DNA from: Candidatus Obscuribacterales bacterium
Lineage (GTDB): Bacteria; Cyanobacteriota; Vampirovibrionia; Obscuribacterales; Obscuribacteraceae
DNA: 64,000 bases
Direction of reading: 5' to 3'
NCBI GenBank assembly: GCA_019752635.1
Contig: JAIELX010000095.1
Coordinates: forward strand, 1-64,000
Of this stretch, positions 53,210-62,734 are shown one piece after another. The translations under genes and the position numbers were made by a program. The notes beneath the pieces are model-generated. The model worked only from the letters and a program-made list of their open reading frames with translations. It was not told the origin of the DNA and searched no databases. Positions within the stretch are counted from its first letter, which is position 1; every line of letters begins with the position of its first letter.

Positions 53210-53572
53210 CTAAAGCCCGAGAAGCCTGGCTTTTGCAGCGCGAAACTCAGCCTCATCCAAGACGCCCTGCTCACGCAATTTTACAAGGCGCTCCAACTCT
53301 TTGGACAAATCTTGTTTGGGACTCGGAGCATCACAGACATCGCGCTCCACAGAGTTCAAGGTGTTCAACAGTTTTGAGCCAACTCGCTTCCCAATCTTGC
53401 TTCCGATAACACCGCCGACGAGCGCCCCGGTAAATGTCCCCACTATCGGTATCGGCAATAGCACCGTGCCCACCTGCGCCCCCGCAACAACGCCTGCGCC
53501 GGCGCCGGCCAAGCGTCCGGTTTTCTCATTGTCAATTTTCTCTTGCGCGGCGGAATTGTGCTGCTCTGTCAT
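53210..53572 (-). CDS. glycine-zipper protein with SHOCT domain
   Basis: Protein of 120 residues. Residues 20-70 form a glycine-zipper membrane hairpin (AGAGAGVVAGAQVGTVLLPI; TGALVGGVIGSKIGKRVG). Residues 90-119 are a SHOCT motif (ELERLVKLREQGVLDEAEFR), a short helical element found at the ends of many bacterial proteins. Function unknown; such proteins may associate with the membrane. Confidence 0.8.
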   Translation of the reverse strand: MTEQHNSAAQEKIDNEKTGRLAGAGAGVVAGAQVGTVLLPIPIVGTFTGALVGGVIGSKIGKRVGSKLLNTLNSVERDVCDAPSPKQDLSKELERLVKLREQGVLDEAEFRAAKARLLGL

Positions 53573-53902
53573 GATTCAGTTCCTTTTCATCAAGTGCGAC
53601 TTCTCCTATTGAAACAGCAGGAACACACGCAATGAGCAAAAACCGATCAGTTTAGAAACCGTTCTAGACTTCGCGAACAGTCGCGATTGCTTTCAAAACC
53701 ATCTGCCGCATCGGAACCAGCAAAGGCATACATCCGGCGTTCAACTTTACCGTCGAAACCCAAAAGCCACTACGCACTGCGCGTAATGGACTTTTGGTTA
53801 CAAGGACGGACCGGGTGGATGCGGACCATAGGATAACGGTCCAGCAGAGCGAAGAAAACGAGTAACGCACCGCCGCTGGTCCCGAGATGATGTTAAAGGC
53901 GA
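53573..53902. other. intergenic region with a long imperfect hairpin
   Basis: About 330 bases without a convincing gene. At 53760-53797 CCAAAAG-CCACTACGC pairs with GCGTAATGG-A-CTTTTGG with one mismatch and one bulge, a stem of about 15 bp. It may terminate the aldo/keto reductase transcript, whose stop lies 106 bases away. A minus-strand frame at 53664-53870 lacks support. Confidence 0.4.
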
Positions 53903-54982
53903 CTACTTACCGGCAGCAACTTTTTCACGAGGGAAAACGGACGGAGCCTCGGGGCATCGCACCGGAAGTGGATTTCTCTCTACGAATTGTCGCTGATGCC
54001 AATACGGGTAGATGGGCGTCAAATCACTGGCGTCATCCAGCTTTCTCACTTGCTCGGCAGTGAGGTTAAAGCTGGCCGCCGCCAAGTTCGCTCGCAACTG
54101 TTCCTCATTTCGCGCGCCAATTACTACATTGGCTACGCTCGGACGTTGCAACAACCAATTCAACGCAATCTGCGGAACAGACTTACCAGTTTCCTTCGCC
54201 ACTTCATCGAGTGCATCTACAACTTTGTAGAGGTACTCATCATCAACGGGCGGTCCGTACTCTGCGGTGTTGTGCAATCGGCTGTCCTTCGGCAACGGTT
54301 GACCGCGACGAATCTTGCCGGTCAAGCGGCCCCAGCCCAGAGGACTCCAGACCATGGTCCCGACATTCTGATCGACAGCAAGCGGCATCAGCTCCCACTC
54401 AAACTCCCGCCCGATCAACGAGTAGTACGCCTGATGCGCGACGTAACGCGCCCATCCATATCGACGCGATACATCAAGCGATTTCATAAGATGCCAGCCG
54501 GAGAAGTTGGAACAGGCTATGTAGCGAATCTTACCGCTCCTGACCAAATCATCAAGCGTGCTAAGTACCTCTTCAATTGGAGTAATTGCATCGAATCCGT
54601 GCAGATGATAAACGTCGATGTAATCAGTATTCAGGCGGCGCAAACTCGCTTCGCAAGCCTTGATCAAATGGTGGCGAGATGAGCCCAAATCATTGTGCCC
54701 CGGTCCGGTTCGAAAAGTGGCTTTGGTCGAAATCAGCACTTGATCTCGCTTGGTACCAATAGCTTTCCCGAGTATTTCTTCGGATACGCCCTGCGAGTAA
54801 ACATCGGCTGTATCGAAGAAATTGCATCCCGCCTCTAAGCAGATATCGAGCAACTTCGTAGCTTCAGCTACGTCCGTGGAGCCCCAGTCCTTGAAAAGCT
54901 CACCCTTGCCGCCAAAGGTACCGGTTCCAAAGCTCAACACTGGAACTTTCAACCCGGAGTGACCTAATTGTCTAAATTCCAT
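53903..54982 (-). CDS. aldo/keto reductase
   Basis: NADPH-dependent oxidoreductase of 359 residues with an (alpha/beta)8 barrel. It has the Asp-Tyr pair in FFDTADVYSQG, Lys in LISTKATF and His in VYHLHGFD. NWLLQRPSVANVVIGARNEE is the cofactor-binding C-terminal signature. This is the general-stress/YajO-like type with a broad carbonyl-substrate range. ATG 54982 is taken as start; a GTG four codons upstream is possible. A single copy of the 11-mer GTCCCTGAATT, as in the 35-38 kb arrays, occurs at 55004, 22 bases upstream of the start. Confidence 0.93.
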   Translation of the reverse strand: MEFRQLGHSGLKVPVLSFGTGTFGGKGELFKDWGSTDVAEATKLLDICLEAGCNFFDTADVYSQGVSEEILGKAIGTKRDQVLISTKATFRTGPGHNDLGSSRHHLIKACEASLRRLNTDYIDVYHLHGFDAITPIEEVLSTLDDLVRSGKIRYIACSNFSGWHLMKSLDVSRRYGWARYVAHQAYYSLIGREFEWELMPLAVDQNVGTMVWSPLGWGRLTGKIRRGQPLPKDSRLHNTAEYGPPVDDEYLYKVVDALDEVAKETGKSVPQIALNWLLQRPSVANVVIGARNEEQLRANLAAASFNLTAEQVRKLDDASDLTPIYPYWHQRQFVERNPLPVRCPEAPSVFPREKVAAGK

Positions 54983-55081
54983 GTTCGTTCCCACCGTTTT
55001 TAGGTCCCTGAATTTTAGCGCAGCAAACGCAGAAGATCCTGAACGGAAGGATGACCGGAAGAGGCAAAAAAGGAACAGGCG

Positions 55082-56203
55082 CTATTCGATGTTTACGTGC
55101 ACCGACGTGACGAAATTGATCACGTAAGAACCGCAGTTGTCATCATGCTCAAAGGGCTGGCAATTGCCGGCGGCGTCTGTTGCTCGCGTCAACAATGTGC
55201 ACACGCCCGGTTGCGACGGTGCCACCCAGTCAAATTCAAAGAATCGCCAACAGTTAGAGACACTCTCGCCAAGCAGCTTCGCCGCGTGCCAACTCTTCCC
55301 TTCGTCACAACTGACGTCAACCTTTGCAATCTCGCCTGCACTCCAGGCGGCTCCATAAAGGCGGTATCTACTATCGCGCACGATAGATTCGCTTTCATGT
55401 GGATGAATCAGCATCGATTTCACTTGCAAACTTTTGATTGGCCGCCGCGCACCCTCAGCGTCTTCCGAATTCAAGAAAGCATAGTCGACTGTTTGATAGT
55501 ACCCGTGAAAGCGGCGATTGGCAACCGCGATTCGTTGGAGCCACTTAACCGAAGCCATTCCATAGAAGCCTGGCACAACGAGACGCACAGGGAATCCATG
55601 CAAGGCGGATAACGGTTCGCCATTCATTTTGTAGGCGAGCAACACATCCGGGCTCATCGCCTCTTCCATCGACAAGCTGCGAGAGAAACTGATCGCCTCC
55701 TTGATCGAAGGATCGTCTGTCGGGATGCCGCTATCGGCTCCTTCAAAAACAACCTCAACAGCATCACTGCTCACTCCGCAAATCTTCAGCACCTCAAACA
55801 GCGGCACGCCGGTCCATTGCGCCGTTCCAAGCGCACCAGCCGCCCATTGAAGCCCCTTGGCACCGTTGAGAAAAGTTCGACTGTTCCCGGCGCACTCCAT
55901 AGTGAACGCCACGGTCCGGGACGGCAACCGCAAGAGCTCGTCATAACTTAAATCGACAGTGCGTTCCACACAGCCTTCGAGCGTCAGTTTCCAGCCTGAC
56001 AGGTCCAACTCAGGCACAGGAAAGTGATTTCGGACATAGAACTTGTTGTTCTCCGTGATGAACGTTTCGAGGTGCTCCGGTCGAGACTCCAGATTGAGCG
56101 GACTCTTCTCCCGCAAAATCAGCCCGCAAGGATCGCCCCCCGCGACCGCCCCGACAGTCACTGGCGATGCCAATGCGCCCCCTTTTACTTCTCTCTCATC
56201 CAC
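55082..56203 (-). CDS. sulfite-oxidase-like molybdopterin oxidoreductase
   Basis: Protein of 373 residues with the sulfite oxidase Mo-cofactor domain (about 50-240). MECAGNSRTFL holds the molybdenum-ligating Cys, and HGFPVRLVVPGFYGMASVKW is the cofactor and substrate motif. A Mo-oxidoreductase dimerisation domain (about 255-370) follows. There is no heme domain and no Tat signal peptide, so it is likely cytosolic, unlike most bacterial SorA/YedY proteins. The electron acceptor is unknown. GTG 56203 with AGGAG upstream is chosen over TTG 56221. It is divergent from the gcvT-like operon. Confidence 0.87.
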   Translation of the reverse strand: MDEREVKGGALASPVTVGAVAGGDPCGLILREKSPLNLESRPEHLETFITENNKFYVRNHFPVPELDLSGWKLTLEGCVERTVDLSYDELLRLPSRTVAFTMECAGNSRTFLNGAKGLQWAAGALGTAQWTGVPLFEVLKICGVSSDAVEVVFEGADSGIPTDDPSIKEAISFSRSLSMEEAMSPDVLLAYKMNGEPLSALHGFPVRLVVPGFYGMASVKWLQRIAVANRRFHGYYQTVDYAFLNSEDAEGARRPIKSLQVKSMLIHPHESESIVRDSRYRLYGAAWSAGEIAKVDVSCDEGKSWHAAKLLGESVSNCWRFFEFDWVAPSQPGVCTLLTRATDAAGNCQPFEHDDNCGSYVINFVTSVHVNIE

Positions 56204-56442
56204 AGAACCTTGTCTCCTCAAAATCGAGCCGCTTGTGAAGGGCTCGGTAACGTTTTGCCATGGACTTTATACCAGCATTGGGCGAATCCTCCCAGGCCCG
56301 GGTCCCCGGGCAGAGTCCTGATTAATCCGTATCATCAATAGCCCATAGTCCTCCCAGCTGAGAGATATACACTTGAAAGATACTTGGCTGCCCTTGTAGC
56401 CTTGTGTACGACGGGCCGCTCCACCAATTATGCCGAGGAACG

Positions 56443-57636
56443 ATGCTGAAAAAGACGCCCTTTCATTCACGCACTTCAGCGCTGATGCAAGCTGACCAGT
56501 GGCGGAGATGGGCTGGTCACACAGTTGCCAGCTCATACCAAATGACCCACGATCGCGAGTACCTGGCTCTGCGCAACGCATGCGTACTGATAGATGTATC
56601 CCCGCTGTGCAAGTACCAAATCAAGGGAACTGATTCGCTCAAGTTCCTCAATCGACTGGTTACGCGCGATGTGAGCAAGTGCCCGGTCGGCGGCATGCTC
56701 TACACGCCATGGTGCGACTCCCGCGGCAAGGTGCTGGATGACGGTACGATTGCCCATTTAGGTGAGAACCATTACAGAATGACCTCTGCCGAACCAAACC
56801 TCAGATGGCTTCAGGACAATGCCATCGGGATGGACGTGCAAATTGAAGACGTTTCTGAGGAAGTGGGCACGCTTGCCCTGCAAGGGCCGAAGTCCCGCGA
56901 ATTGCTCATGACTTTGACCGACGCCCCACTGGGGCAGCTCAAGTATTACCAGTTTTTGAACACCGATATAGCCGGCGTGCCTGTAATGATTTCGCGCACG
57001 GGGTACACGGGCGATCTCGGTTTCGAAGTCTGGGTAGACGCAAAAGACGCCGAAAAGATCTGGGATGTAATAATTCAAGCTGGTCAATCGTTCGCATTGC
57101 AACCCGCTGGAATATGGGCTCTGGACCAGGCGCGAATCGAAGCCGGGCTGATCATGCTCGACATAGACTACACTCCGGTAAACAAGGCGATGACCGATGC
57201 GCAAGCGTCTACGCCCTTGGAACTCGGGCTCAACTGGGCAATCAGCTGGAAGAAAGGCAATTTCATCGGCCGCAAGGCACTAATGGAAGAGAAAAACCGC
57301 GGCTCGGTCACAGTGCTTGTCGGCTTGGAAATCGACCACAAAGAGTTCGAGCGGCAACACCATGAACTCGGGTTAACGGTACCTTATCCCTTCATTGCCT
57401 GGCGTGAGGTAATTCCGCTGCGGCTCAATGGCGAGCAAGTCGGGTACGCAACCAGCGGCGTCTGGTCGCCAACGCTCAAGAAATACATTTCGCTGGCGCA
57501 TTTGCAACCGCAACATGCTCAACCAGGCACCATCGTTCAAATTGAACTTACCGTCGATCGCTACAAGCGATCGTTCAATGCGAAAACAACCGGTCTCCCG
57601 TTTTTCAGCCCGCCACGGAAGAAAGATACGCTATGA
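56443..57636 (+). CDS. GcvT-family aminomethyltransferase-like protein
   Basis: Folate-dependent enzyme of 397 residues, of the family that includes glycine-cleavage T protein and the C-terminal halves of dimethylglycine and sarcosine dehydrogenases. It has TPWCDSRGKVLDDGTIA (folate/substrate loop with the conserved Asp pair), VGTLALQGPKSRELL, SRTGYTGDLGFEVWV and the C-terminal GYATSGVWSPTLKKYISLAH. No gcvH or gcvP is present. Its partners are the two flavin-type amine oxidoreductase-like genes, the first of which overlaps its end by 4 bases. The likely role is oxidative demethylation of an N-methylated amine, with C1 transfer to folate (inference). Confidence 0.85.
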   Translation: MLKKTPFHSRTSALMQADQWRRWAGHTVASSYQMTHDREYLALRNACVLIDVSPLCKYQIKGTDSLKFLNRLVTRDVSKCPVGGMLYTPWCDSRGKVLDDGTIAHLGENHYRMTSAEPNLRWLQDNAIGMDVQIEDVSEEVGTLALQGPKSRELLMTLTDAPLGQLKYYQFLNTDIAGVPVMISRTGYTGDLGFEVWVDAKDAEKIWDVIIQAGQSFALQPAGIWALDQARIEAGLIMLDIDYTPVNKAMTDAQASTPLELGLNWAISWKKGNFIGRKALMEEKNRGSVTVLVGLEIDHKEFERQHHELGLTVPYPFIAWREVIPLRLNGEQVGYATSGVWSPTLKKYISLAHLQPQHAQPGTIVQIELTVDRYKRSFNAKTTGLPFFSPPRKKDTL

Positions 57637-59219
57637 ACACCAATCAATACGATGCCATCATTATCGGTGGGGGACATAACGGCTTAGTCAACGCCGCTTA
57701 TCTAGCGAAAGCGGGCAAGAAAGTGCTCGTGCTGGAGAGGCGCCACACCGTCGGCGGAGCCACTATTACCGAGGAAATTTTTCCCGGGTTCAAGTACCTG
57801 ATCGCATCCTATCTGATCAGCCTGCTTCGGCCGGATGTAATCCAGGACTTGGAACTGGCTCGCCACGGGCTGGAAATCATGCCGCTGGAAAGTACTTTCG
57901 TTCCCCTGCCGGACGGTAATTATCTAGCCGACTGGCCGGACCACGATGCAACAAAGTACGAAATATCGCGTCACTCAAAGCGCGATGCGGAAGCATATGA
58001 TGAGTACTCGCGGACGATGCGCCGACTCGCTCTTGCAATCAAACCGCTGCTCGACCTCATTCCGCCGGATCCTACATCCGTGTCGCCGAAGGATTTAGAG
58101 ACTATGGCGCGCGTGCGCGGCGTGCTCAACCAACTGCGCCCCGACGACTTCTATCTGCTCTCTCGCCTAATGACCATGAGCGCGGCCGACTTTCTGGACG
58201 AATGGTTCGAGTCTCCGGCACTGAAGGGCACCAAGTGCACAAGCGGTATTATCGGCTCGTTCATCGGACCGCGTTCGCCGGGCTCGGGCTATGTTCTGCT
58301 GCACCACTACGTCGGTGAAGTGGATGGCGTGTTCCGTGCCTGGGGCTTCGCCCGCGGTGGCACAGGCGCACTGAGCCAGGCGATTGCCAGCGCGGCCCGC
58401 GAAGCTGGAGTAGAAATCAAGCTCAACGCTCCAGTTGCGAATATACTCATCAAAGACGGCGCAGCGAAAGGCGTCGTGCTCGAAAGCGGTGAAGAGTTCA
58501 CCTCCGACATCGTCGTTTCCAACGCGGACGCCAAACGAACATTTCTGAACCTTGTAGAAAGCAAGCACTTGCCCGAAGACTTCGTGAACGACATCAAGCG
58601 CTACCGTATCGCCAGCGCGGCTTGCAAAGTCAATCTTGCGCTGGACGGACTACCGGAGTTCACGGCGCTCCCCAAAGGAAAGGAAGCCTTGCTGCGTGGT
58701 TCGATTGAAATCGCACCAAGCATCGATTATGTCGAACGCGCTTATGATGACGCCAAATATGGTGGCTGGTCTCGCAGGCCATTTATGGATGCATTGATTC
58801 CTTCATTGTTAGACCCGGGAATGGCACCGCCCGGCAAACACGTAATGTCGATCTTCGTGCAGTATGCAGCCTCGGATCTGGAAGGTGGCTGGAACGAAGA
58901 GAAGAAAGCGCAATTCCTGGAAGTTGTAATCGACACACTCGCTGAATACGCACCGAACTTAAGAAGCCTCATTCTGCACAAACACATCATGACGCCGTGG
59001 GATTTAGAGAAGACATTCGGACTCACGTCCGGTCACATTTTTCACGGTGAGTTAGCGCTTCAACAATTGTTCTTCCTGCGACCGTCGCCGCAATGGTCGA
59101 ACTACCGAACACCCGTTCGCAATCTCTACATGTGCGGCAGCAGTACCCACCCGGGAGGTTGCATCACGGGGGCCCCCGGACGCAATGCAGCATTGGCCAT
59201 ACTAGAGGATCGACCATGA
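57633..59219 (+). CDS. FAD-dependent oxidoreductase, PYROXD2/phytoene-desaturase-like
   Basis: Protein of 528 residues. The N-terminal dinucleotide-binding motif is intact (IIIGGGHNGLVNAAYLAKAG then VLVLERRHTVGGATITEE). ARGGTGALSQAIASAAREAG lies mid-chain and the C-terminal FAD motif is LYMCGSSTHPGGCITGAPGR. The family is that of human PYROXD2 and carotenoid desaturases. With the GcvT-like gene upstream, an amine substrate is more likely than a carotenoid. It is translationally coupled to both neighbours (ATGA overlaps). Confidence 0.9.
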   Translation: MNTNQYDAIIIGGGHNGLVNAAYLAKAGKKVLVLERRHTVGGATITEEIFPGFKYLIASYLISLLRPDVIQDLELARHGLEIMPLESTFVPLPDGNYLADWPDHDATKYEISRHSKRDAEAYDEYSRTMRRLALAIKPLLDLIPPDPTSVSPKDLETMARVRGVLNQLRPDDFYLLSRLMTMSAADFLDEWFESPALKGTKCTSGIIGSFIGPRSPGSGYVLLHHYVGEVDGVFRAWGFARGGTGALSQAIASAAREAGVEIKLNAPVANILIKDGAAKGVVLESGEEFTSDIVVSNADAKRTFLNLVESKHLPEDFVNDIKRYRIASAACKVNLALDGLPEFTALPKGKEALLRGSIEIAPSIDYVERAYDDAKYGGWSRRPFMDALIPSLLDPGMAPPGKHVMSIFVQYAASDLEGGWNEEKKAQFLEVVIDTLAEYAPNLRSLILHKHIMTPWDLEKTFGLTSGHIFHGELALQQLFFLRPSPQWSNYRTPVRNLYMCGSSTHPGGCITGAPGRNAALAILEDRP

Positions 59220-60769
59220 GCAAATACGACACCATCATTATCGGCTCCTCTCCAAATGCGCTGGTCGCCGCAGCCTACCTGGCAAAAGCAAAGCAACGCG
59301 TACTGGTCCTCGAACCGTCGAAGTACATTGGCGGCGCGGTGAGCACGGAAGAGTTCGCCAGCGGATATCATGGCGATGTCAGCTTCCTCAGCGGGCAAAT
59401 CAATCCTGCGATAGCCAAAGAGCTGAATTTGAGTCAGCACGGGCTCGCCGTCGTCGAACGGAACAGCGTCACGAGCTTGCTTCCGGACGGACGCAGTTTC
59501 ACACTCCCGAAAGACCGTAAAGCCGCAGCCGAAGTTATTCGCGGATTCGCACCGGCAGATGCAACGCGCTACGAAAAGTTTATGGCACTGTTGGATCTGG
59601 CAGCAGACTTCTTATCCGCAGTCTATCAATCAACTCCACCACAGCAACATCCACCCGCTGAACCCGAAGCGGTAATGCTATCTTCGCTCGTCGGAAAGCT
59701 AAAGGGCTATGGGCGGCGAGAAACCACGGAAGTAATGCGCCTGTTGGTTATGCCTATAAGGGAGTTACTTGACGAATGGTTTGAGAATGCGGAACTGAAG
59801 GGTCTTCTCGCAAGTGTCGCCATCCGTGGTGTCACCAGGGGTTCATTTGCAGGCTCGACCACTTTCAACTTACTGCACCACCTTGCTATCGGGGACGCCT
59901 ATTTCCGCGCCACAGCCAAAGGCGGCGTCGGCGCGATAAGCCAGGCAACGGCATCGGCCGCGAAAGCTGCGGGCGCGGAGATAAGAACCGGAGTCGGCGA
60001 CGTGAAAGTCACGATAACGGATGGCACGGCAACCGGTGCCCAACTGAGTAACGGCGAGGCAATAGATTCCAACGCCGTATTCTCAGACTACGACGCCTGT
60101 TACACATTCACAAAACTGGTATCACCTCCGGAGCTCGATCCCGAGTTCAACCGCTCGGTGAAGGTAACACGCTACAAGGGTTCGGTCGCTCGCATCAATT
60201 TCGCACTGAGCGAATTGCCCGAGTTCACAAACGTCGGCAAAGATGCTTTGACTGGCACGCTGGTATTAAGTCCGAGCGTGGCATACCTGGAACGTGGTTA
60301 TGACAGCGCCAAGTATGGAAGCGTATCGGAGAATCCCTATTTGGAAGTTACGATTCCGAGCATAGCCGATCCCGGACTTGCGCCAGCGGGTTCGCACGTA
60401 ATGTCAGTTTGGTTCCAATTTGCACCGTACGACGTAAAGTGCGACTCTGCCAATCTGGTGGAGATTACACTCAATAGATTGAGCCAGTTCGCACCCGAGA
60501 TAAAAGCCCTCGTTAAGCACTCATCCGTAACCACGGCTAAGGATTTTGAAACTAAGTTCAACCTGACTGAAGGTCAACTCTATGGCGGCGAACAGAACCT
60601 GGCACAAGCGTTCTACTTGCGACCGATACCTGGATTTGCCCACTACAAGACCCCGATCGCCCAACTTTATCTGTGCGGGGCGGCAACGCATCCCGGCGGC
60701 GGAGTAAGCGGGGTGAACGGCAAGAATGCAGTGACGCAACAATCTGCGCGCCCTCTAGCTCTGGCATAG
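59216..60769 (+). CDS. PYROXD2-like paralogue with degenerate FAD motif
   Basis: Paralogue of the preceding protein, 517 residues. The overall fold is conserved: VLVLEPSKYIGGAVSTEE, ATAKGGVGAISQATASAAKA, and a C-terminal LYLCGAATHPGGGVSGVNGK. The dinucleotide-binding glycines are altered: where the partner has IIIGGGHNGL this has IIIGSSPNAL, which weakens or removes FAD binding at the N-terminal site. It may be a structural partner in a heterodimer. The start ATG overlaps the previous stop by 4 bases. Last gene of the unit. Confidence 0.88.
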   Translation: MSKYDTIIIGSSPNALVAAAYLAKAKQRVLVLEPSKYIGGAVSTEEFASGYHGDVSFLSGQINPAIAKELNLSQHGLAVVERNSVTSLLPDGRSFTLPKDRKAAAEVIRGFAPADATRYEKFMALLDLAADFLSAVYQSTPPQQHPPAEPEAVMLSSLVGKLKGYGRRETTEVMRLLVMPIRELLDEWFENAELKGLLASVAIRGVTRGSFAGSTTFNLLHHLAIGDAYFRATAKGGVGAISQATASAAKAAGAEIRTGVGDVKVTITDGTATGAQLSNGEAIDSNAVFSDYDACYTFTKLVSPPELDPEFNRSVKVTRYKGSVARINFALSELPEFTNVGKDALTGTLVLSPSVAYLERGYDSAKYGSVSENPYLEVTIPSIADPGLAPAGSHVMSVWFQFAPYDVKCDSANLVEITLNRLSQFAPEIKALVKHSSVTTAKDFETKFNLTEGQLYGGEQNLAQAFYLRPIPGFAHYKTPIAQLYLCGAATHPGGGVSGVNGKNAVTQQSARPLALA

Positions 60770-60832
60770 AAGAATCGTCCGACGAGTCGGCTTGCGGACA
60801 GCACGAAAGTGGTGCCCGTAGCCGTTTCGCTT

Positions 60833-61624
60833 CTAGCGTTCCTGATTGCGCACGTATTCGTTAGTTGTCGGCTGCAACTGCGGATCGAGAGCGACTCGTT
60901 CGTCAAAAACGAAACACTCGCCCTGCCAGTGGGCGCCCCCAACCTCTTCGAAGTAGCGAAGAATTCCGCCCTGTAACTGAAACACGTTCGCAAGCCCAAT
61001 GTCCTGCATGTACAGCGCGGCCTTCTCGCAGCGAATTCCACCCGTACAAAATGACACAACAGTTTTGTTCGCTAGCGGTGCGCTTGCATCCTCCGCCAGC
61101 TCGCGAATAACATCGGGAAACTGACTGAATTTTTCAATATCAAAACTTTTCGCGTTTTTAAAAGTACCAATTTCTACTTCGAACGCATTGCGCGTATCTA
61201 GCAAGACAATTGCGCGACCTTGGTCATCATGCCCCTGATCGAGCCACTGACGGAGAGTCGCGGGTTCCACCGCAGAAGCTCTAGCATCTGCAGGACGAAT
61301 CGTTGGATGCCGCATCGTGATTATTTCTTTCGCGACGCGTACGACCATTTTGCGGAAAGGCTGATTCTCAGACACACTTTCCTTCACGTCAAGCTCTGCG
61401 AAGCGAGCTTCGAAAAGTACATCTCCCCTCAAGTAAGACAGGAACGAATCAATGGAGTCACGAGACCCGGCTAGAAAGAGATTGATGCCCTCTTGCGCCA
61501 ACACTATGGTCCCTTTGAGCGCCAGCTGCACGCAGCGCTCTTTCAACAGCGGGACCCATGCCTCCGGGTCAGGAACCGAGACAAACTTATAGGCAGCGAT
61601 GTTGATGATTGACACGCGAACCAT
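60833..61624 (-). CDS. trhO: tRNA uridine(34) hydroxylase (rhodanese-related)
   Basis: Protein of 263 residues in the TrhO/YceA family, which makes 5-hydroxyuridine at the wobble position of tRNAs using prephenate-independent oxidation. An N-terminal acylphosphatase-like domain (LALKGTIVLAQEGINLFLAG) precedes a rhodanese domain with the catalytic Cys in SFCTGGIRCEKA and VLLDTRNAFEVEIGTF. GGILRYFEEVGG and FVFDERVALD are family signatures. The chain ends slightly early relative to longer members. It is convergent with the PYROXD2 pair. Confidence 0.93.
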   Translation of the reverse strand: MVRVSIINIAAYKFVSVPDPEAWVPLLKERCVQLALKGTIVLAQEGINLFLAGSRDSIDSFLSYLRGDVLFEARFAELDVKESVSENQPFRKMVVRVAKEIITMRHPTIRPADARASAVEPATLRQWLDQGHDDQGRAIVLLDTRNAFEVEIGTFKNAKSFDIEKFSQFPDVIRELAEDASAPLANKTVVSFCTGGIRCEKAALYMQDIGLANVFQLQGGILRYFEEVGGAHWQGECFVFDERVALDPQLQPTTNEYVRNQER

Positions 61625-61863
61625 TATATCAGCGCCCCCATCCCCTGCCTCGGCTTTTGCCCACCGCGTTAAGCGGATTTTGACCCTGGCTGCGGAGCCC
61701 GGTTTGCCCGCAACTGTCTACGAAAAGTCGGACTGCAAAGCTCAGTCAGGAGCGGCACCTGCTTGCAGGCACTTGTGGTTAGGGAGCACCCGCATGTAGA
61801 CTCTACAGTGCGGAATTGGCAGTTCTAGGAACTGGCAGCCAACTTCAAACCAGAGGCTGACAA

Positions 61864-62712
61864 ATGTCTAAAGTTCTGATTATCGGATGTGCCTCTTACG
61901 ACACACTTCATCTTGAGCCAAGTAATCTGACGGTGGCGACCCCGGGCGGTGCCGGACTGTACACGGCCCTTGCGGTGCGCGCGACGGGCGCCGATTGCAC
62001 CTTGCTCTCGCCACGAACCGCTCCAACAGTCAAAACCTTTGCCGAATTGTATAACCATCTCGACTGGATTGGTCCCGGCGTAGAAGAGAACGAGATGCCG
62101 CACCTGGAGATAGTTCAGCACGGCAATGATCGGGCGACGCTAAGAAGCGCCTCCTGGGCTGCAGAATCACAGCTGACACCAGATGTGTTACCTGCAGATT
62201 TAAATCAGTACGCCCTGATTCATATCGGGGCGCTGAGCTCGGCGGCGAAGCAACTAGAGTTTGCGTCCTTTATCAAACAGCGGTCCGACTGCCGCCTCTC
62301 GGCAGGAACCTACGCAAAACTCGCGTACAACGAAACCGACGTAGTAAAAGAAGTCATGGCTGGATGCGATTTCTTTTTCATGAACGAGAACGAAGCCACT
62401 GCGATTTTCGGTGGAACGCGCGATGCAGCGGTACCGAACTTGCCACAAGTACGATTCATTACGCGAGGGCACCGCGGAGCGACACTCCTTACTCATAGCG
62501 GAAGCATGGATGTGTCAGCCGTGCATGTAACAGAGATAGATCCAACCGGTGCCGGCGATGTCTTCTGCGGTACCGTCCTCGGTGCGCTGGCTAGTGGTTC
62601 CAGCCTGTCACGCTGCACGACTTTAGCAGTCGAACGGGCTGCCGCTAACATAACCAAGCCGGGACCGCAGGCCTTATTCGACCTGCTGCGTCCGCGCCCG
62701 GCAGTGCAATAA
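61864..62712 (+). CDS. PfkB-family carbohydrate/nucleoside kinase
   Basis: Protein of 282 residues. It starts with VLIIGCASYDTLHLEPS, followed by the glycine-rich TPGGAGLYTALAVRATGADC. The C-terminal catalytic signature IDPTGAGDVFCGTVLGALAS contains the Asp base. NENEAT marks the central motif and RGHRGATLL the ATP-binding strand. Family members phosphorylate sugars or nucleosides; the substrate cannot be inferred. GAGG lies upstream of the ATG. Confidence 0.9.
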   Translation: MSKVLIIGCASYDTLHLEPSNLTVATPGGAGLYTALAVRATGADCTLLSPRTAPTVKTFAELYNHLDWIGPGVEENEMPHLEIVQHGNDRATLRSASWAAESQLTPDVLPADLNQYALIHIGALSSAAKQLEFASFIKQRSDCRLSAGTYAKLAYNETDVVKEVMAGCDFFFMNENEATAIFGGTRDAAVPNLPQVRFITRGHRGATLLTHSGSMDVSAVHVTEIDPTGAGDVFCGTVLGALASGSSLSRCTTLAVERAAANITKPGPQALFDLLRPRPAVQ

Positions 62713-62734
62713 GATCCACCTGAAGTCTCTCCCG

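Noticed and set aside
53664..53870. 68-codon minus-strand frame upstream of the SHOCT gene
   Set aside because: It spans a long hairpin and has no ribosome site or recognisable pattern.
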